From NCBI GenBank assembly GCA_002344065.1, contig DDTK01000007.1, positions 1-64,000 on the forward strand: 64,000 nt of DNA, read 5' to 3'. Below the pieces are notes generated by a model, which had not been told where the DNA came from, searched no databases, and was given only the letters and a program-made list of their open reading frames with translations. The translations under genes were made by a program, and so were the position numbers. The DNA is from Flammeovirgaceae bacterium UBA2366. GTDB lineage: Bacteria; Bacteroidota; Bacteroidia; Cytophagales; Cyclobacteriaceae. This document shows positions 26,622 through 34,571 of this stretch, one piece after another (within the stretch, counting starts at the first letter, position 1; every line of letters begins with the position of its first letter).

Positions 26622-27806
26622 TCAGACTGTTGTAGCGCTTTTTTCCTGCTGCAGCAGGTATTCCGCGGGGGTCATCCCGGTCTTTTTTTTGAACACGGCA
26701 TAAAACGAAGCTTTCGAGCTGAAGCCGGATTCCAGGGCGATACCCAACTGCGACAGATGCTTTTTGGCCGGGTTCTTCGATTGCTGGAGGAATTCGTCAA
26801 TCCGGTACTGATTTATGAAATCGAAAAAATTCCCGGCCGACTGGCTGTTGATGGCCTGTGAAACAAGGTTTCGGGGATATCCCGTAAGGGTGGCCAGCTC
26901 GGTGAGCGTGAGGTTATTGTTCAGGTAAAGTTTTTTGCTGACCAGTTCCTCCTTCACAGCCTGAAATACCCGGGTGAGATAATCATCATCCGATGGTTCT
27001 CTGGCGGATTTTTTTTCGGATTCGATTTCTGGCTCAACCGGATTTGCTGAGACCTGCACTCCGGTTATACCGAACAGCACTGGCTGCGTCAGGGCTCTGT
27101 ACGACAGCCAGTAAAACAGCATCACCACCCCGATAAAATGATACCGGTAAAAATCGGCCAGCACCGTCAGGCCGGCAATCCTGGCAAAGAACACGGACAC
27201 ACCGAAGAGGGTGATCACCAGCTGGAAGACGAGGAACTGCCTCAGCCATTTTACCCGGATGCTTTCCAGTGAAGAAAATTCTTCCGACTGTTTTCGCTCC
27301 CACCACAGGTAATATGCAAGGTTGGAGACAGCAAATGCTACATGCAGGATGGATACGGCTTGATTGATCCATCCGAAATCATCTGCCCGTGCCACCTCAA
27401 AGGCATCGAGGTAGTTGCGTTTGACTTCGGCCGGTTGCAGATAGTAGGGCAGCAGTACAAAAAACAAAATGATGAACGGAAGGAACAGCAGCAATTGGTA
27501 AACAGCATTAAGCCTGGTATTCGTGATTCGCTGAACAAAAAGAAAAATAAGCGGACCGTACAAGGCACCGATAATCCACGAGATGCGACTGAGGTGAGGA
27601 AACTGCAGAAAGAAAGCACGTTCATCAAAACCGATCAGCAACAGGTGAAAGGAAAGCAGCAGCAGCAACGTACCCAGTAACCTGTTGGCCGGCTGATTTA
27701 CCGTTGTTCTCCAGAGCATCAGTGCAAGAAATACACCCTGGATGGAGGCCGCAGCGTAGAGAATTTTTATGAGGAGGATGGAATCCAAGATGTCGTGAAT
27801 AATCAC
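26622..27806 (-). CDS. AraC-type regulator with N-terminal membrane domain
   Basis: The 394-residue protein has seven or so hydrophobic helices in its first 240 residues, then a charged linker and an AraC helix-turn-helix pair at about 290-390 (LTELATLTGYPRNLVSQAIN; LGIALESGFSSKASFYAVFKKKTG). This 7TM-plus-AraC layout is common in Bacteroidota and is thought to sense an extracellular or membrane signal. It lies 82 bases upstream of the barrel/S41 peptidase pair, which are likely targets. Confidence 0.88.
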   Translation of the reverse strand: MIIHDILDSILLIKILYAAASIQGVFLALMLWRTTVNQPANRLLGTLLLLLSFHLLLIGFDERAFFLQFPHLSRISWIIGALYGPLIFLFVQRITNTRLNAVYQLLLFLPFIILFFVLLPYYLQPAEVKRNYLDAFEVARADDFGWINQAVSILHVAFAVSNLAYYLWWERKQSEEFSSLESIRVKWLRQFLVFQLVITLFGVSVFFARIAGLTVLADFYRYHFIGVVMLFYWLSYRALTQPVLFGITGVQVSANPVEPEIESEKKSAREPSDDDYLTRVFQAVKEELVSKKLYLNNNLTLTELATLTGYPRNLVSQAINSQSAGNFFDFINQYRIDEFLQQSKNPAKKHLSQLGIALESGFSSKASFYAVFKKKTGMTPAEYLLQQEKSATTV

Positions 27807-27812
27807 GTGAAG

Positions 27813-28016
27813 TTACAACTCCCTGATCTCAAAATCCTTTCCTTTCCCGTAACGGATTACTTCTTTCAATAAGTAGCGCTCCAGGGTATGGATGTTTTTC
27901 ACGCGGAAGTCACCGTCCGCCTGGATGTATTCAATTTCAAATTCATGCACTTCACCGTAGTTGATCAGGCGGTAGCGCTTACCCACACGCAGCACATCAA
28001 ATGATAATCCCTTCAT
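27813..28016 (-). CDS. Conserved small protein, unknown function
   Basis: The 67-residue protein begins MKGLSFDVLRVGKRYRL and contains a regular beta pattern with EFEIEYIQADGDFRVK and a final RYGKGKDFEIREL. It has no signal peptide or transmembrane segment. It is only 8 bases downstream of the GroES-like gene and 6 bases upstream of the AraC regulator, all on the same strand, which supports it being a real gene. I recognise no family name. Confidence 0.65.
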   Translation of the reverse strand: MKGLSFDVLRVGKRYRLINYGEVHEFEIEYIQADGDFRVKNIHTLERYLLKEVIRYGKGKDFEIREL

Positions 28017-28024
28017 GGCTGCTG

Positions 28025-28399
28025 TTACAGTTCTTCTTCCCGTTCCAGCATCAGGATGGAGGATTGCGGAACAATGAAATACTTTTCGCTTTCGTACATC
28101 ACTTCAATGGCGCCCTTTTGCAGAAAGATAGCCAGGTCGCCTTCCTGTGCTTGCAATGGCAAGTACTTTACCTGTTCATCTTTTCCTTTCCACATATCAT
28201 CTTCATCGGCCGGAAGGGGAAGCGGATAGCCGGGGCCCACTTTGGTAATGTAACCACTTTGTATTTTTTCCTTTTCCTGAACACCCGGTGGCAGGTAGAG
28301 CCCGCTATCGGTTTTATCATTCTGTTTGGCCGGTTTGATCAGTACGCGATCCCCCACCACGATGAGTTTTTTGAGTTTGTTATCGGCTGTAAGTTTCAT
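28025..28399 (-). CDS. GroES-family co-chaperonin-like protein
   Basis: This 124-residue Cpn10-like protein has the GroES opening VGDRVLIKPAKQNDKTDSGLYLPPG, followed by an extended middle part and the late strands VMYESEKYFIVPQSSIL. It is longer than true GroES (about 95 residues) because of an insert rich in charged residues (LPADEDDMWKGKDEQ). No groEL is adjacent, so it is a stand-alone paralogue rather than the main groES. Its working partner is unknown. A TACTTTTG -7-like box lies only 4 bases before its ATG. Confidence 0.8.
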   Translation of the reverse strand: MKLTADNKLKKLIVVGDRVLIKPAKQNDKTDSGLYLPPGVQEKEKIQSGYITKVGPGYPLPLPADEDDMWKGKDEQVKYLPLQAQEGDLAIFLQKGAIEVMYESEKYFIVPQSSILMLEREEEL

Positions 28400-28495
28400 G
28401 GGGCAAAAGTACTATGTGCGCGGATTCAGCCCTTATTCTTATCCTGATTTTTACATTAGTTTGTAGAAATCGAACTATTTTATAAATTTCAGATT

Positions 28496-29035
28496 GTGAA
28501 AAGAGTATTCGCCATATTTCTCCTCTTTGTATTCCTGCTTAATGTGCTGGGATATTATGGCGTTTTGACCGGCCTGAAGGTTAAGCATATCCGCAATCTT
28601 TTAGCTCAGTTTGATGATGATGATTATGCCCGTGACCATGAGGTAATTATAAAAGTACCTTTAGTACTACCCTACGCTACTGATTCAAAAGATTATACCC
28701 GGGTAAATGGCGAGTTTGAGCACAAGGGAGAAGTTTACCGGATCGTAAAGCAAAAACTTCAAAGCGACACATTGTACGTAGTTTGTGTTAAGGATTTTAC
28801 CTCCAAAGCCCTGAAGCAAACATTGGCTGATTATGTAAAATCATTTACCGATAAGCCATCCAGTGAGAAAAGTCAAACCAAAACATTGCAGAACCTGGTC
28901 AAGGATTTCATAGCTGCCTCTTCCTCGTTGGAAGCAATCAATACTGGGTGGAATTATGAATTGTATTCGGGCAGCATTTCGAATGCATTTCAACCCATAA
29001 GCATTCCAGTAACCAGTCCGCCCCCTCAAGCCTGA
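28496..29035 (+). CDS. Exported or anchored protein of unknown function
   Basis: The 179-residue protein opens with GTG and a hydrophobic segment (VFAIFLLFVFLLNVLGYYGVL) that is either a signal peptide or an anchor. The rest is charged, with a YRIVKQKLQSDTLYVVCVKDF strand region and a Pro-rich end. I recognise no family. It precedes the barrel gene at 29181 by 145 bases. Confidence 0.6.
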   Translation: MKRVFAIFLLFVFLLNVLGYYGVLTGLKVKHIRNLLAQFDDDDYARDHEVIIKVPLVLPYATDSKDYTRVNGEFEHKGEVYRIVKQKLQSDTLYVVCVKDFTSKALKQTLADYVKSFTDKPSSEKSQTKTLQNLVKDFIAASSSLEAINTGWNYELYSGSISNAFQPISIPVTSPPPQA

Positions 29036-29180
29036 TTTTTGATTTAATCCATTCTGGATTCAAGGCATTCTGATCTGTCAGTAATTGCTTTGCATTGATG
29101 CTCTTCTTTTGTCTGGAAAGTTTTCCAAACAGAAGGTTGCATCGTTCAATGTATTTAACCAAAACAAAATCAAGTACCCC

Positions 29181-30095
29181 ATGAAGAAGATTTTACTGCT
29201 TGGCACATTCTTTTGTATTGCCGGCATGTTGTATGGCCAGACATTCTCTGATGCCATAATGATGAAGAAGAAAGAGATCTGTTTTGCCTTTATGTTCGAT
29301 CAAGGCAAATGGGATCAATACTGGGAAGGAACCACGCTGATAACAAACGATAACATCGGAACCTTTACCCGCAATATGTATATGCCTATGATTGCTTACG
29401 GTATTACTGATAAACTGAATGTTTTACTGGTAACACCTTATTCTAAAACAGAATCAACCGGAGGTCAGTTAGCGGGTGTGCAAGGATTTCAGGACATAAA
29501 CATTGGTGTTAAATATGAAGCCTTTAAAAAGGACTTCGGGAAACACCGTGTTTCAGCATTGGCTGTTGTTCAATTTGCAACCCCTATGACAAATTATTTG
29601 TCGGATTATCTGCCTTATAGTATCGGGCTGGGCACGCAGGAATTTACCGGCCGGGTAATCGGACAATATGAGTTTAGCAAGACAGTTTACCTTCGTGGTT
29701 CTGCTGCTTACGTGTGGCGCGGACAAACTCAAGCCGAACGACCATACTATTATGCAAACGGAAGTTACTATACCACCTATATGGATGTACCCAGCGCGGT
29801 AAACTATCAGGCCATTTTGGGAGGATGGGCATTGAAACACAATCTTCGTTTGGAGGCCAACTATACTGTGCTCAATTGTGTAAGTGGCGATGATATCCGC
29901 AGGTGGAACATGCCGCAGCCAACCAACAAGATGGAGGTTACACAGGCTGGCTTTTTTGTACAATATTACCTGAAAGCTTTTGAACCGTTGAAAGGTTTTA
30001 GCTTAATGGCTGCCTATGGCCAGGTACTGGAAGGCCGTAACATGGGTAAGTCAACCAACTTCAGCGGAGGCATCACATACCAGTTTACATTTTAA
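29181..30095 (+). CDS. Outer-membrane beta-barrel protein (transporter/porin-like)
   Basis: From ATG 29181 the protein has 304 residues with a signal peptide ending MLYGQ and a barrel-like body (ITDKLNVLLVTPYSKT, DINIGVKYEAFKKDFGKHRVSALAVVQF) ending GGITYQFTF. It resembles porin-like proteins of the phenol-degradation meta-pathway type, but the fit is loose. The PAP2-type lipoprotein gene starts 11 bases after its stop, so they are co-transcribed and may act together at the outer membrane. Confidence 0.72.
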   Translation: MKKILLLGTFFCIAGMLYGQTFSDAIMMKKKEICFAFMFDQGKWDQYWEGTTLITNDNIGTFTRNMYMPMIAYGITDKLNVLLVTPYSKTESTGGQLAGVQGFQDINIGVKYEAFKKDFGKHRVSALAVVQFATPMTNYLSDYLPYSIGLGTQEFTGRVIGQYEFSKTVYLRGSAAYVWRGQTQAERPYYYANGSYYTTYMDVPSAVNYQAILGGWALKHNLRLEANYTVLNCVSGDDIRRWNMPQPTNKMEVTQAGFFVQYYLKAFEPLKGFSLMAAYGQVLEGRNMGKSTNFSGGITYQFTF

Positions 30096-30106
30096 TTTTT
30101 ATAACC

Positions 30107-31651
30107 ATGAAAAAGATAACTACGATAAGCTTAAGTGTTGTGCTGGTTATTGCAGCCGTTACGAGCTGCGAAAACGATTTGCCTACGTTCTTTAAGTTTT
30201 CAGCATACGAGTTTTCGGATTTAGATGTTGATGGCGGCAGTTGGCAGCCAATTTTATTTTCAAGCGCAAGCGATATTGTAATCGAGGAACCGGTAGCTGT
30301 AAACAGTGCTGAATATCAAGCCGAATTGGCTTCATTAAAATCAGCTACACAAAATATTAGCGGTAGACAACGAAATGCTGTGGAATACTGGACCAACAAT
30401 CCGGTAATTCGGTGGAATGAAATCGCCCTTGAACTGGCCGCAAAGTATAATCTCATTCCGCCCCCAAATCCTGATGGTACATATACACTGCCATCACCGG
30501 CTAATCCTCAAGGTCCGCCACCGTTCCCATTTGCCCATCCGCCCTACACCAGCCGAATGCTTGCATACTTAAGTGTTGCGCAGTTTGATGGTTTAATTGC
30601 TGCATGGCATTATAAGTATGAATACAATCGCCCGGCACCTTATGTAACAGATAGCAGCATACCCTATGCATACAAAAAGAACACACTTCCATCATATCCG
30701 AGTGATGGTGCTGTAATTGCTGTGGTGTCACGCGATATTCTTAAGGCCATGTTTCCCTTGGAGCATGATTACCTTAATGCAAAAGCTGAAGAGCATTTGA
30801 ATAGCCTGATGTGGTCGGGCTCCAATACTACCAGCGATATTGAAGCCGGCAAAGCAATTGGCACTACCGTTAAAACCGCTGCGCTTGCGCGTGCATCGAC
30901 TGACAAAATGAGTTCGGCACAAACACCAAAGCCGGTATCAGATGCCATCAAACAAGCGGCTATTGATCGGTTCGGTTGGTCGTGGGACAACCAGGAAGCC
31001 CCGCAACGGCCTGTTGGGCTCACTCCTTTGTTTGGCCAGGTAACGATGTGGAGTGTACCCGATGTGGAAGATGTTCGTCCGGGCCCACCACCAGCACCGG
31101 GTTCTGCTGAATTTCAGGTAGCCGCCAATGAACTGAAGAACATCGCTAAAAATCTTACCGAAAGGCAACGCAAAATTGCAAACTGGTGGTCGGATGGTTT
31201 GGGAACCTACACGCCTCCCGGACATTGGAACAGGCGCGCAAAAGAATACATCGTTAAGTATGGATTGAATCCGATTCGCACAGCACGCACATTTGCGTAT
31301 TTAAACATGGCTGTAATGGATGCCGGTATTGCCTGTTGGGATGCCAAGTACTATTATCACTATCCGCGCCCGATACAAACCATACCCGGCTTTAAAACTA
31401 TTTTAGGTACACCTAATTTTCCCGCTTACACATCAGGGCATAGTTCATTTTCAGGCGCAGCGGCAGATGTATTGGCGTACATTTTTCCCGCTGAGACAAA
31501 TGAGGTTCGTGCATGGGCTGATGAGGCAGGGGAATCGAGAATTTATGGTGGTATTCATTACAGGTTTGATGCTGAAGTTGGCTTAGCGCAGGGAAGAGCT
31601 GTTGCTGCTTATACGGTTGCAAGGGCTCAGCAAGATGGAGCGGATGATTGA
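30107..31651 (+). CDS. PAP2/vanadium-haloperoxidase-like lipoprotein with a degenerate N-terminal repeat
   Basis: The 514-residue protein has a lipobox VTSC (Cys21) and two related halves. The C-terminal half (about 333-505) has the acid phosphatase/haloperoxidase signature: Lys414 and Arg421 (YYYHYPRP), SGH 443-445, Arg478, His484 and Asp488. The N-terminal half (about 67-255) aligns by eye (SAEYQAELASLK versus SAEFQVAANELK; YNRPAPY; LPSYPSDGAV) but has lost the His of SGH and the later SR...H motif. It probably hydrolyses a phosphoester, or oxidises halides, in the envelope. It is co-transcribed with the barrel gene upstream. Confidence 0.88.
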   Translation: MKKITTISLSVVLVIAAVTSCENDLPTFFKFSAYEFSDLDVDGGSWQPILFSSASDIVIEEPVAVNSAEYQAELASLKSATQNISGRQRNAVEYWTNNPVIRWNEIALELAAKYNLIPPPNPDGTYTLPSPANPQGPPPFPFAHPPYTSRMLAYLSVAQFDGLIAAWHYKYEYNRPAPYVTDSSIPYAYKKNTLPSYPSDGAVIAVVSRDILKAMFPLEHDYLNAKAEEHLNSLMWSGSNTTSDIEAGKAIGTTVKTAALARASTDKMSSAQTPKPVSDAIKQAAIDRFGWSWDNQEAPQRPVGLTPLFGQVTMWSVPDVEDVRPGPPPAPGSAEFQVAANELKNIAKNLTERQRKIANWWSDGLGTYTPPGHWNRRAKEYIVKYGLNPIRTARTFAYLNMAVMDAGIACWDAKYYYHYPRPIQTIPGFKTILGTPNFPAYTSGHSSFSGAAADVLAYIFPAETNEVRAWADEAGESRIYGGIHYRFDAEVGLAQGRAVAAYTVARAQQDGADD

Positions 31652-31703
31652 AAGATCTTCAAATAATTTTGTCGTGAGTAACCATGTGAACCTTCCGGTG
31701 AAG

Positions 31704-31758
31704 TAGTCCATAGTCCATGGTCGATAGCCAAGAGGGTTCAGCGATCGACCATGGACTA
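31704..31758. repeat. Perfect 15-base inverted repeat with TAGTCCA heptamers
   Basis: TAGTCCATGGTCGAT (31711-31725) and its exact reverse complement at 31744-31758 flank an 18-base loop. A second TAGTCCA copy lies directly before the left arm. It sits between two convergent genes and could act as a bidirectional terminator, although it lacks a clear T tract. Related ATGGNNN heptamers occur at 62922-62942 and 63594-63620. Confidence 0.75.
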
Positions 31759-31760
31759 AA

Positions 31761-32177
31761 TTATTTTCGCCCCAACACCCAACCAATCACACCACCGGTA
31801 ATCGCCATCATGACACCTGAAACAAATGGATCAACCAGGGCTGCCGTTAAGTTGGTGATGTTCATAGTCCCATACCAGCTCAGGTTAACGGCAAAGCCAA
31901 GAATAAGTCCGATAATCAGGCCCGCGGAAAAGCCACCACTAAACGTGGTGATGTTGGCCCACTTGCCGAAGATGTACACGATCAAGTATGCCTGAAACAA
32001 GTTACCGAGAATCAGTGCTCACCACACCATCTCAGTTTCCTCACGCATAACACCAGAAGCAGTGCCCGAATTAGCGGCATTAAAATCCATGAGCAGGATG
32101 CCATAAAATAGCCAGCCCAGCAGAAAGAATACGACAAACCCAGCCAGGGTTGCCAGAATACGTTTTTTTGCATCCAT
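31761..32177 (-). pseudogene. Small membrane protein gene interrupted by an in-frame TGA
   Basis: ATG at 32177 opens a hydrophobic protein (MDAKKRILATLAGFVVFFLL) that meets TGA at 32021-32019, codon 53. The same frame continues without shift as ALILGNLFQAYLIVYIFGKW and ends GVIGWVLGRK at 31761. Without the stop it would be a 138-residue protein with four helices, similar in style to DUF1761-like membrane proteins of Bacteroidota. The preceding codon is TGG and the stop is one substitution from another TGG. Recent inactivation, or a base error, is the simplest reading. Confidence 0.75.
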
Positions 32178-32259
32178 AAGAATAGGGTTTAGGTTTAACG
32201 ATAAGGAAGTTAGTGAATTTTGAGTTTAAGGTGTTGATGAAAGTAGGTAGATTTAACCT

Positions 32260-33366
32260 ATGCCAATATTCATGGATCGTCATTTTGTGCCGCAGGCCAA
32301 TGCGAAAGCTGTTGCAGAAGCTCATCGGGATGATCTTGCCGTGCAGGATCACTTTGGCTGTAAGTGCATGACCTATTGGATTGATGAAGATCGGGGCAAT
32401 ATTTTTTGCTTGATTGAAGCACCGGATAAAAGTGCTGTAGTAAATATGCATCAGCGGGCTCATGGCCTTGTACCCCATGAAATAATTGAGGTGAGCACTG
32501 AATTGGTGAATGCTTTTCTCGGCAGGATTCACGATCCGGAAAGTGCTGAAGAAGATCCTGACGATGGTTTAAAAGTTTTCAACGACCCTGCGTTTCGGGC
32601 AATCTTAATAATAGAAGCGCTTGATTATGTGTTGCTTCAACGTAAGGCAGGCAAAGACAGAGCGGTTGAAATTTTCCGTCAGTACAACCGTATAGTACAT
32701 CAGCAGATCCGAAACTATAATGGGTTAAACATTGAATTGGGAGGAGTAAGCATAGCCGGTTCATTTGCATCAATAACAGAAGCAACCAAATGTGCACAAG
32801 AGATTCAGCAGGCCCTGCTGGAACTGACGGACGAATTGGAGGTGCGTATGGGCTTGCATGCAGGGTTTCCGGTAAAAGATCATGCAGAATTATTTGGAAA
32901 TACCATTAGGCTCAGCAGGTATTTATGTAGAACAGGTAAAAAAAATCAACTATCTGTTTCGTCTACAATTCGCGATTTCTATAAACAAGAATTAAAGCAA
33001 GAAACAGGAGTTTCAATCCGCTATTTAACGGCAAATAATGAAAATGCACTTTTTCAGTTAATGGAAGTGTTGGAGCAATCATGGCAGAACAGCCACTTTG
33101 ATGTAGTTGAATTTGGCCGGCTGATGGGGATGAGCAAGTCAACGCTTTACCGGGCTTGCCGTGAATTAACCGGACAATCACCCAACGCGTTGCTTCAAGA
33201 ATTTCGCCTTACCCAATCGTTAGCGTTGTTGCGATCGCAGGGCAGAAATGTAACACAGACTACATTCGAAACGGGATTCAGTAGTCCGTCATACTTTTCA
33301 AAATGTTTTCAAAAACGCTTTGGTTTGCTTCCCATGGCTTATTTAAAAGCTACTGTAGAACCCTGA
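32260..33366 (+). CDS. DUF4242 / degenerate cyclase-like / AraC fusion regulator
   Basis: The 368-residue protein combines three parts. Residues 1-85 resemble DUF4242 (nickel-binding-protein-like; PIFMDRHFVP, CMTYWIDEDRGNIFCLIEAPD). Residues about 105-245 have the fold pattern of a class III nucleotide cyclase (VRMGLHAGFPV, GNTIRLSRYLC, QLSVSSTIRDF) but lack the usual metal-binding Asp residues and the catalytic segment. Residues about 265-365 are an AraC DNA-binding domain (FGRLMGMSKSTLYRACREL; TTFETGFSSPSYFSKCFQKRFG). It is probably a ligand-responsive transcription factor. The next gene encodes an exported DUF4242 protein and is the obvious candidate target. Confidence 0.8.
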   Translation: MPIFMDRHFVPQANAKAVAEAHRDDLAVQDHFGCKCMTYWIDEDRGNIFCLIEAPDKSAVVNMHQRAHGLVPHEIIEVSTELVNAFLGRIHDPESAEEDPDDGLKVFNDPAFRAILIIEALDYVLLQRKAGKDRAVEIFRQYNRIVHQQIRNYNGLNIELGGVSIAGSFASITEATKCAQEIQQALLELTDELEVRMGLHAGFPVKDHAELFGNTIRLSRYLCRTGKKNQLSVSSTIRDFYKQELKQETGVSIRYLTANNENALFQLMEVLEQSWQNSHFDVVEFGRLMGMSKSTLYRACRELTGQSPNALLQEFRLTQSLALLRSQGRNVTQTTFETGFSSPSYFSKCFQKRFGLLPMAYLKATVEP

Positions 33367-33458
33367 ACCAATTTTACCATTCTCTGGTCTTTTTGTGTTA
33401 TCGGCTCAACACAAGCCATGATACATTTGGTTAATCAAAAACAAAACCCCTAAATGCT

Positions 33459-33854
33459 ATGAAAATGTATCAAACCGTAAGAGCTATGTTCATCGTGGTA
33501 GTGATGTTCATGTTTGTTGTGCCTGCCATCGGGCAAAAGAAAGAAAAGGAAAAAGATAAAACGGCACAGTCTTCAGCTATGAAGACGTATGTGATTGAGC
33601 GTGAAATACCCAATGCCGGCAAGTTCACTGCCGATGACTTGAAAGGCATTTCGAAAACCTCATGCAACGTATTGGATGAGATGGGCCCATCTATTGAGTG
33701 GATGCATAGTTACGTTACTGAAAATAAAATCTACTGTGTGTACCGCACTACCGACAAGGAGTTGTTAAAGGCGCATGCGGAAAAAGGAGGATTCCCGATA
33801 AACTCCATTAGCGAGCTTTCGGCACAAATTAGTCCGGCAACGGCTAAGCAGTAA
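33459..33854 (+). CDS. Exported DUF4242 protein
   Basis: The 131-residue protein has a signal peptide (cleavage probably after AIGQ), a Lys-rich linker and a DUF4242 domain (KTYVIEREIPNAGKFTADDL to GGFPINSISEL). DUF4242 covers small ferredoxin-fold proteins, some of which bind nickel. It lies 92 bases after the fusion regulator that carries the same domain. A TACATTTG at 33422-33429 fits the -7 consensus, but the TTG upstream is 26 bases away, so the promoter is uncertain. A terminator hairpin follows the stop codon. Confidence 0.82.
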   Translation: MKMYQTVRAMFIVVVMFMFVVPAIGQKKEKEKDKTAQSSAMKTYVIEREIPNAGKFTADDLKGISKTSCNVLDEMGPSIEWMHSYVTENKIYCVYRTTDKELLKAHAEKGGFPINSISELSAQISPATAKQ

Positions 33855-33866
33855 CGCAGCAACAGA

Positions 33867-33908
33867 AAAAAACCCGGTACCGGTGATTTTTCTGGTCCGG
33901 GTTTTTTA
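33867..33908 (+). terminator. Intrinsic terminator after the DUF4242 gene
   Basis: AACCCGG (33871-33877) pairs with CCGGGTT (33897-33903), and the second arm runs into TTTTTT. It lies 12-50 bases after the stop codon at 33854. A run of A before the first arm also allows function on the other strand. Confidence 0.8.
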
Positions 33909-33975
33909 TTGGGGCAAATGTGCCTCATCAGAAACAGATGAAAAAGTTTACCTCACTAATGAACAATGACAAAAT

Positions 33976-34359
33976 TTATTTTTTCCTCATTGCCTTAAAC
34001 GGAAACACCATACCCATCGCGGCCAGGCCGCCTTCCATCTGGTCTTCGTTCATGGCCGCTTGAAATTGTACGGATGTGCCTGAATAATAAAGTTCACCGG
34101 TGGCTTTCTTTTCACCTTCATTCCAGTTGAAAGATTCAAACGGCAGATCATTGCCATTGGCATTCAAGGAAGCCGTGTAGTTTTCACCGTTTTTGGAAAC
34201 TGTCATGATGCCGGAAAAATTTCCTTCAGGTGTATCGGTAATGGAGTATTCCCACTGCCCTTCCGGTGTTGGGGCTTTTTTGGCAGTGGTTGTTTTTTGA
34301 GTGGAGGAACAAGCGGCCAACAGGATAGTCGCCATGAAGAACAGAAAAATTTTTCTCAT
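33976..34359 (-). CDS. Small lipoprotein of unknown function
   Basis: From ATG 34359 the protein has 127 residues with a lipobox LLAACSS. The frame is open upstream, but only through a repeat element, so the internal ATG with the signal peptide is chosen. The body is a single beta-rich domain (GQWEYSITDTPEGNFSGIMTV, FNWNEGEKKATGELYYSG) like lipocalin-type small lipoproteins of Bacteroidota. Function unknown. Confidence 0.75.
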   Translation of the reverse strand: MRKIFLFFMATILLAACSSTQKTTTAKKAPTPEGQWEYSITDTPEGNFSGIMTVSKNGENYTASLNANGNDLPFESFNWNEGEKKATGELYYSGTSVQFQAAMNEDQMEGGLAAMGMVFPFKAMRKK

Positions 34360-34431
34360 AGTAGTTGCAAATTTGTGTTTCCCTAAGATACAGGATTGTG
34401 TTGAAAAATGACAAACTAAACTAAATGAGTT

Positions 34432-34560
34432 CGTTATCGCGAGCCGAAGCCAGGGAAGAGCGTTGGAACGAAGCAATCCCAATCTATTCGTGTGGACTAA
34501 ACTTGAAGATTGGGATTGCTTCGCCCCATCACGCACCCGGCCCCTCTGCTCGCAATGACG
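34432..34560. repeat. Palindromic MITE-like element with CGTCATTGCGAG-type ends
   Basis: The ends CGTTATCGCGAGC (34432-34444) and GCTCGCAATGACG (34548-34560) are inverted and match at 11 of 13 positions. Inside is a perfect 17-base inverted repeat, CGAAGCAATCCCAATCT (34469-34485) and its complement at 34507-34523. This is the widespread CGTCATTGCGAG...GAAGCAATC repeat seen in many bacterial genomes. It has no coding capacity of its own and fills most of the gap between the lipoprotein and RmuC-like genes. Confidence 0.8.
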
Positions 34561-34571
34561 GTGCGTTGAAA

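Noticed and set aside
28404..28411. TACTTTTG as the promoter of the GroES-like gene
   Set aside because: It lies only 4 bases before the ATG and no TTG lies 19-20 bases upstream on that strand, so it is kept only as a remark.
31761..32177. Selenocysteine or other TGA readthrough in the 32.0 kb membrane gene
   Set aside because: The protein is a plain hydrophobic membrane protein with no redox site at codon 53. No obvious SECIS-like hairpin follows. A TGG to TGA change is simpler.
34360..34536. Extended N-terminus of the lipoprotein at 33976-34359
   Set aside because: The upstream open frame runs through the palindromic repeat and has no signal peptide at its start, while the internal ATG does.
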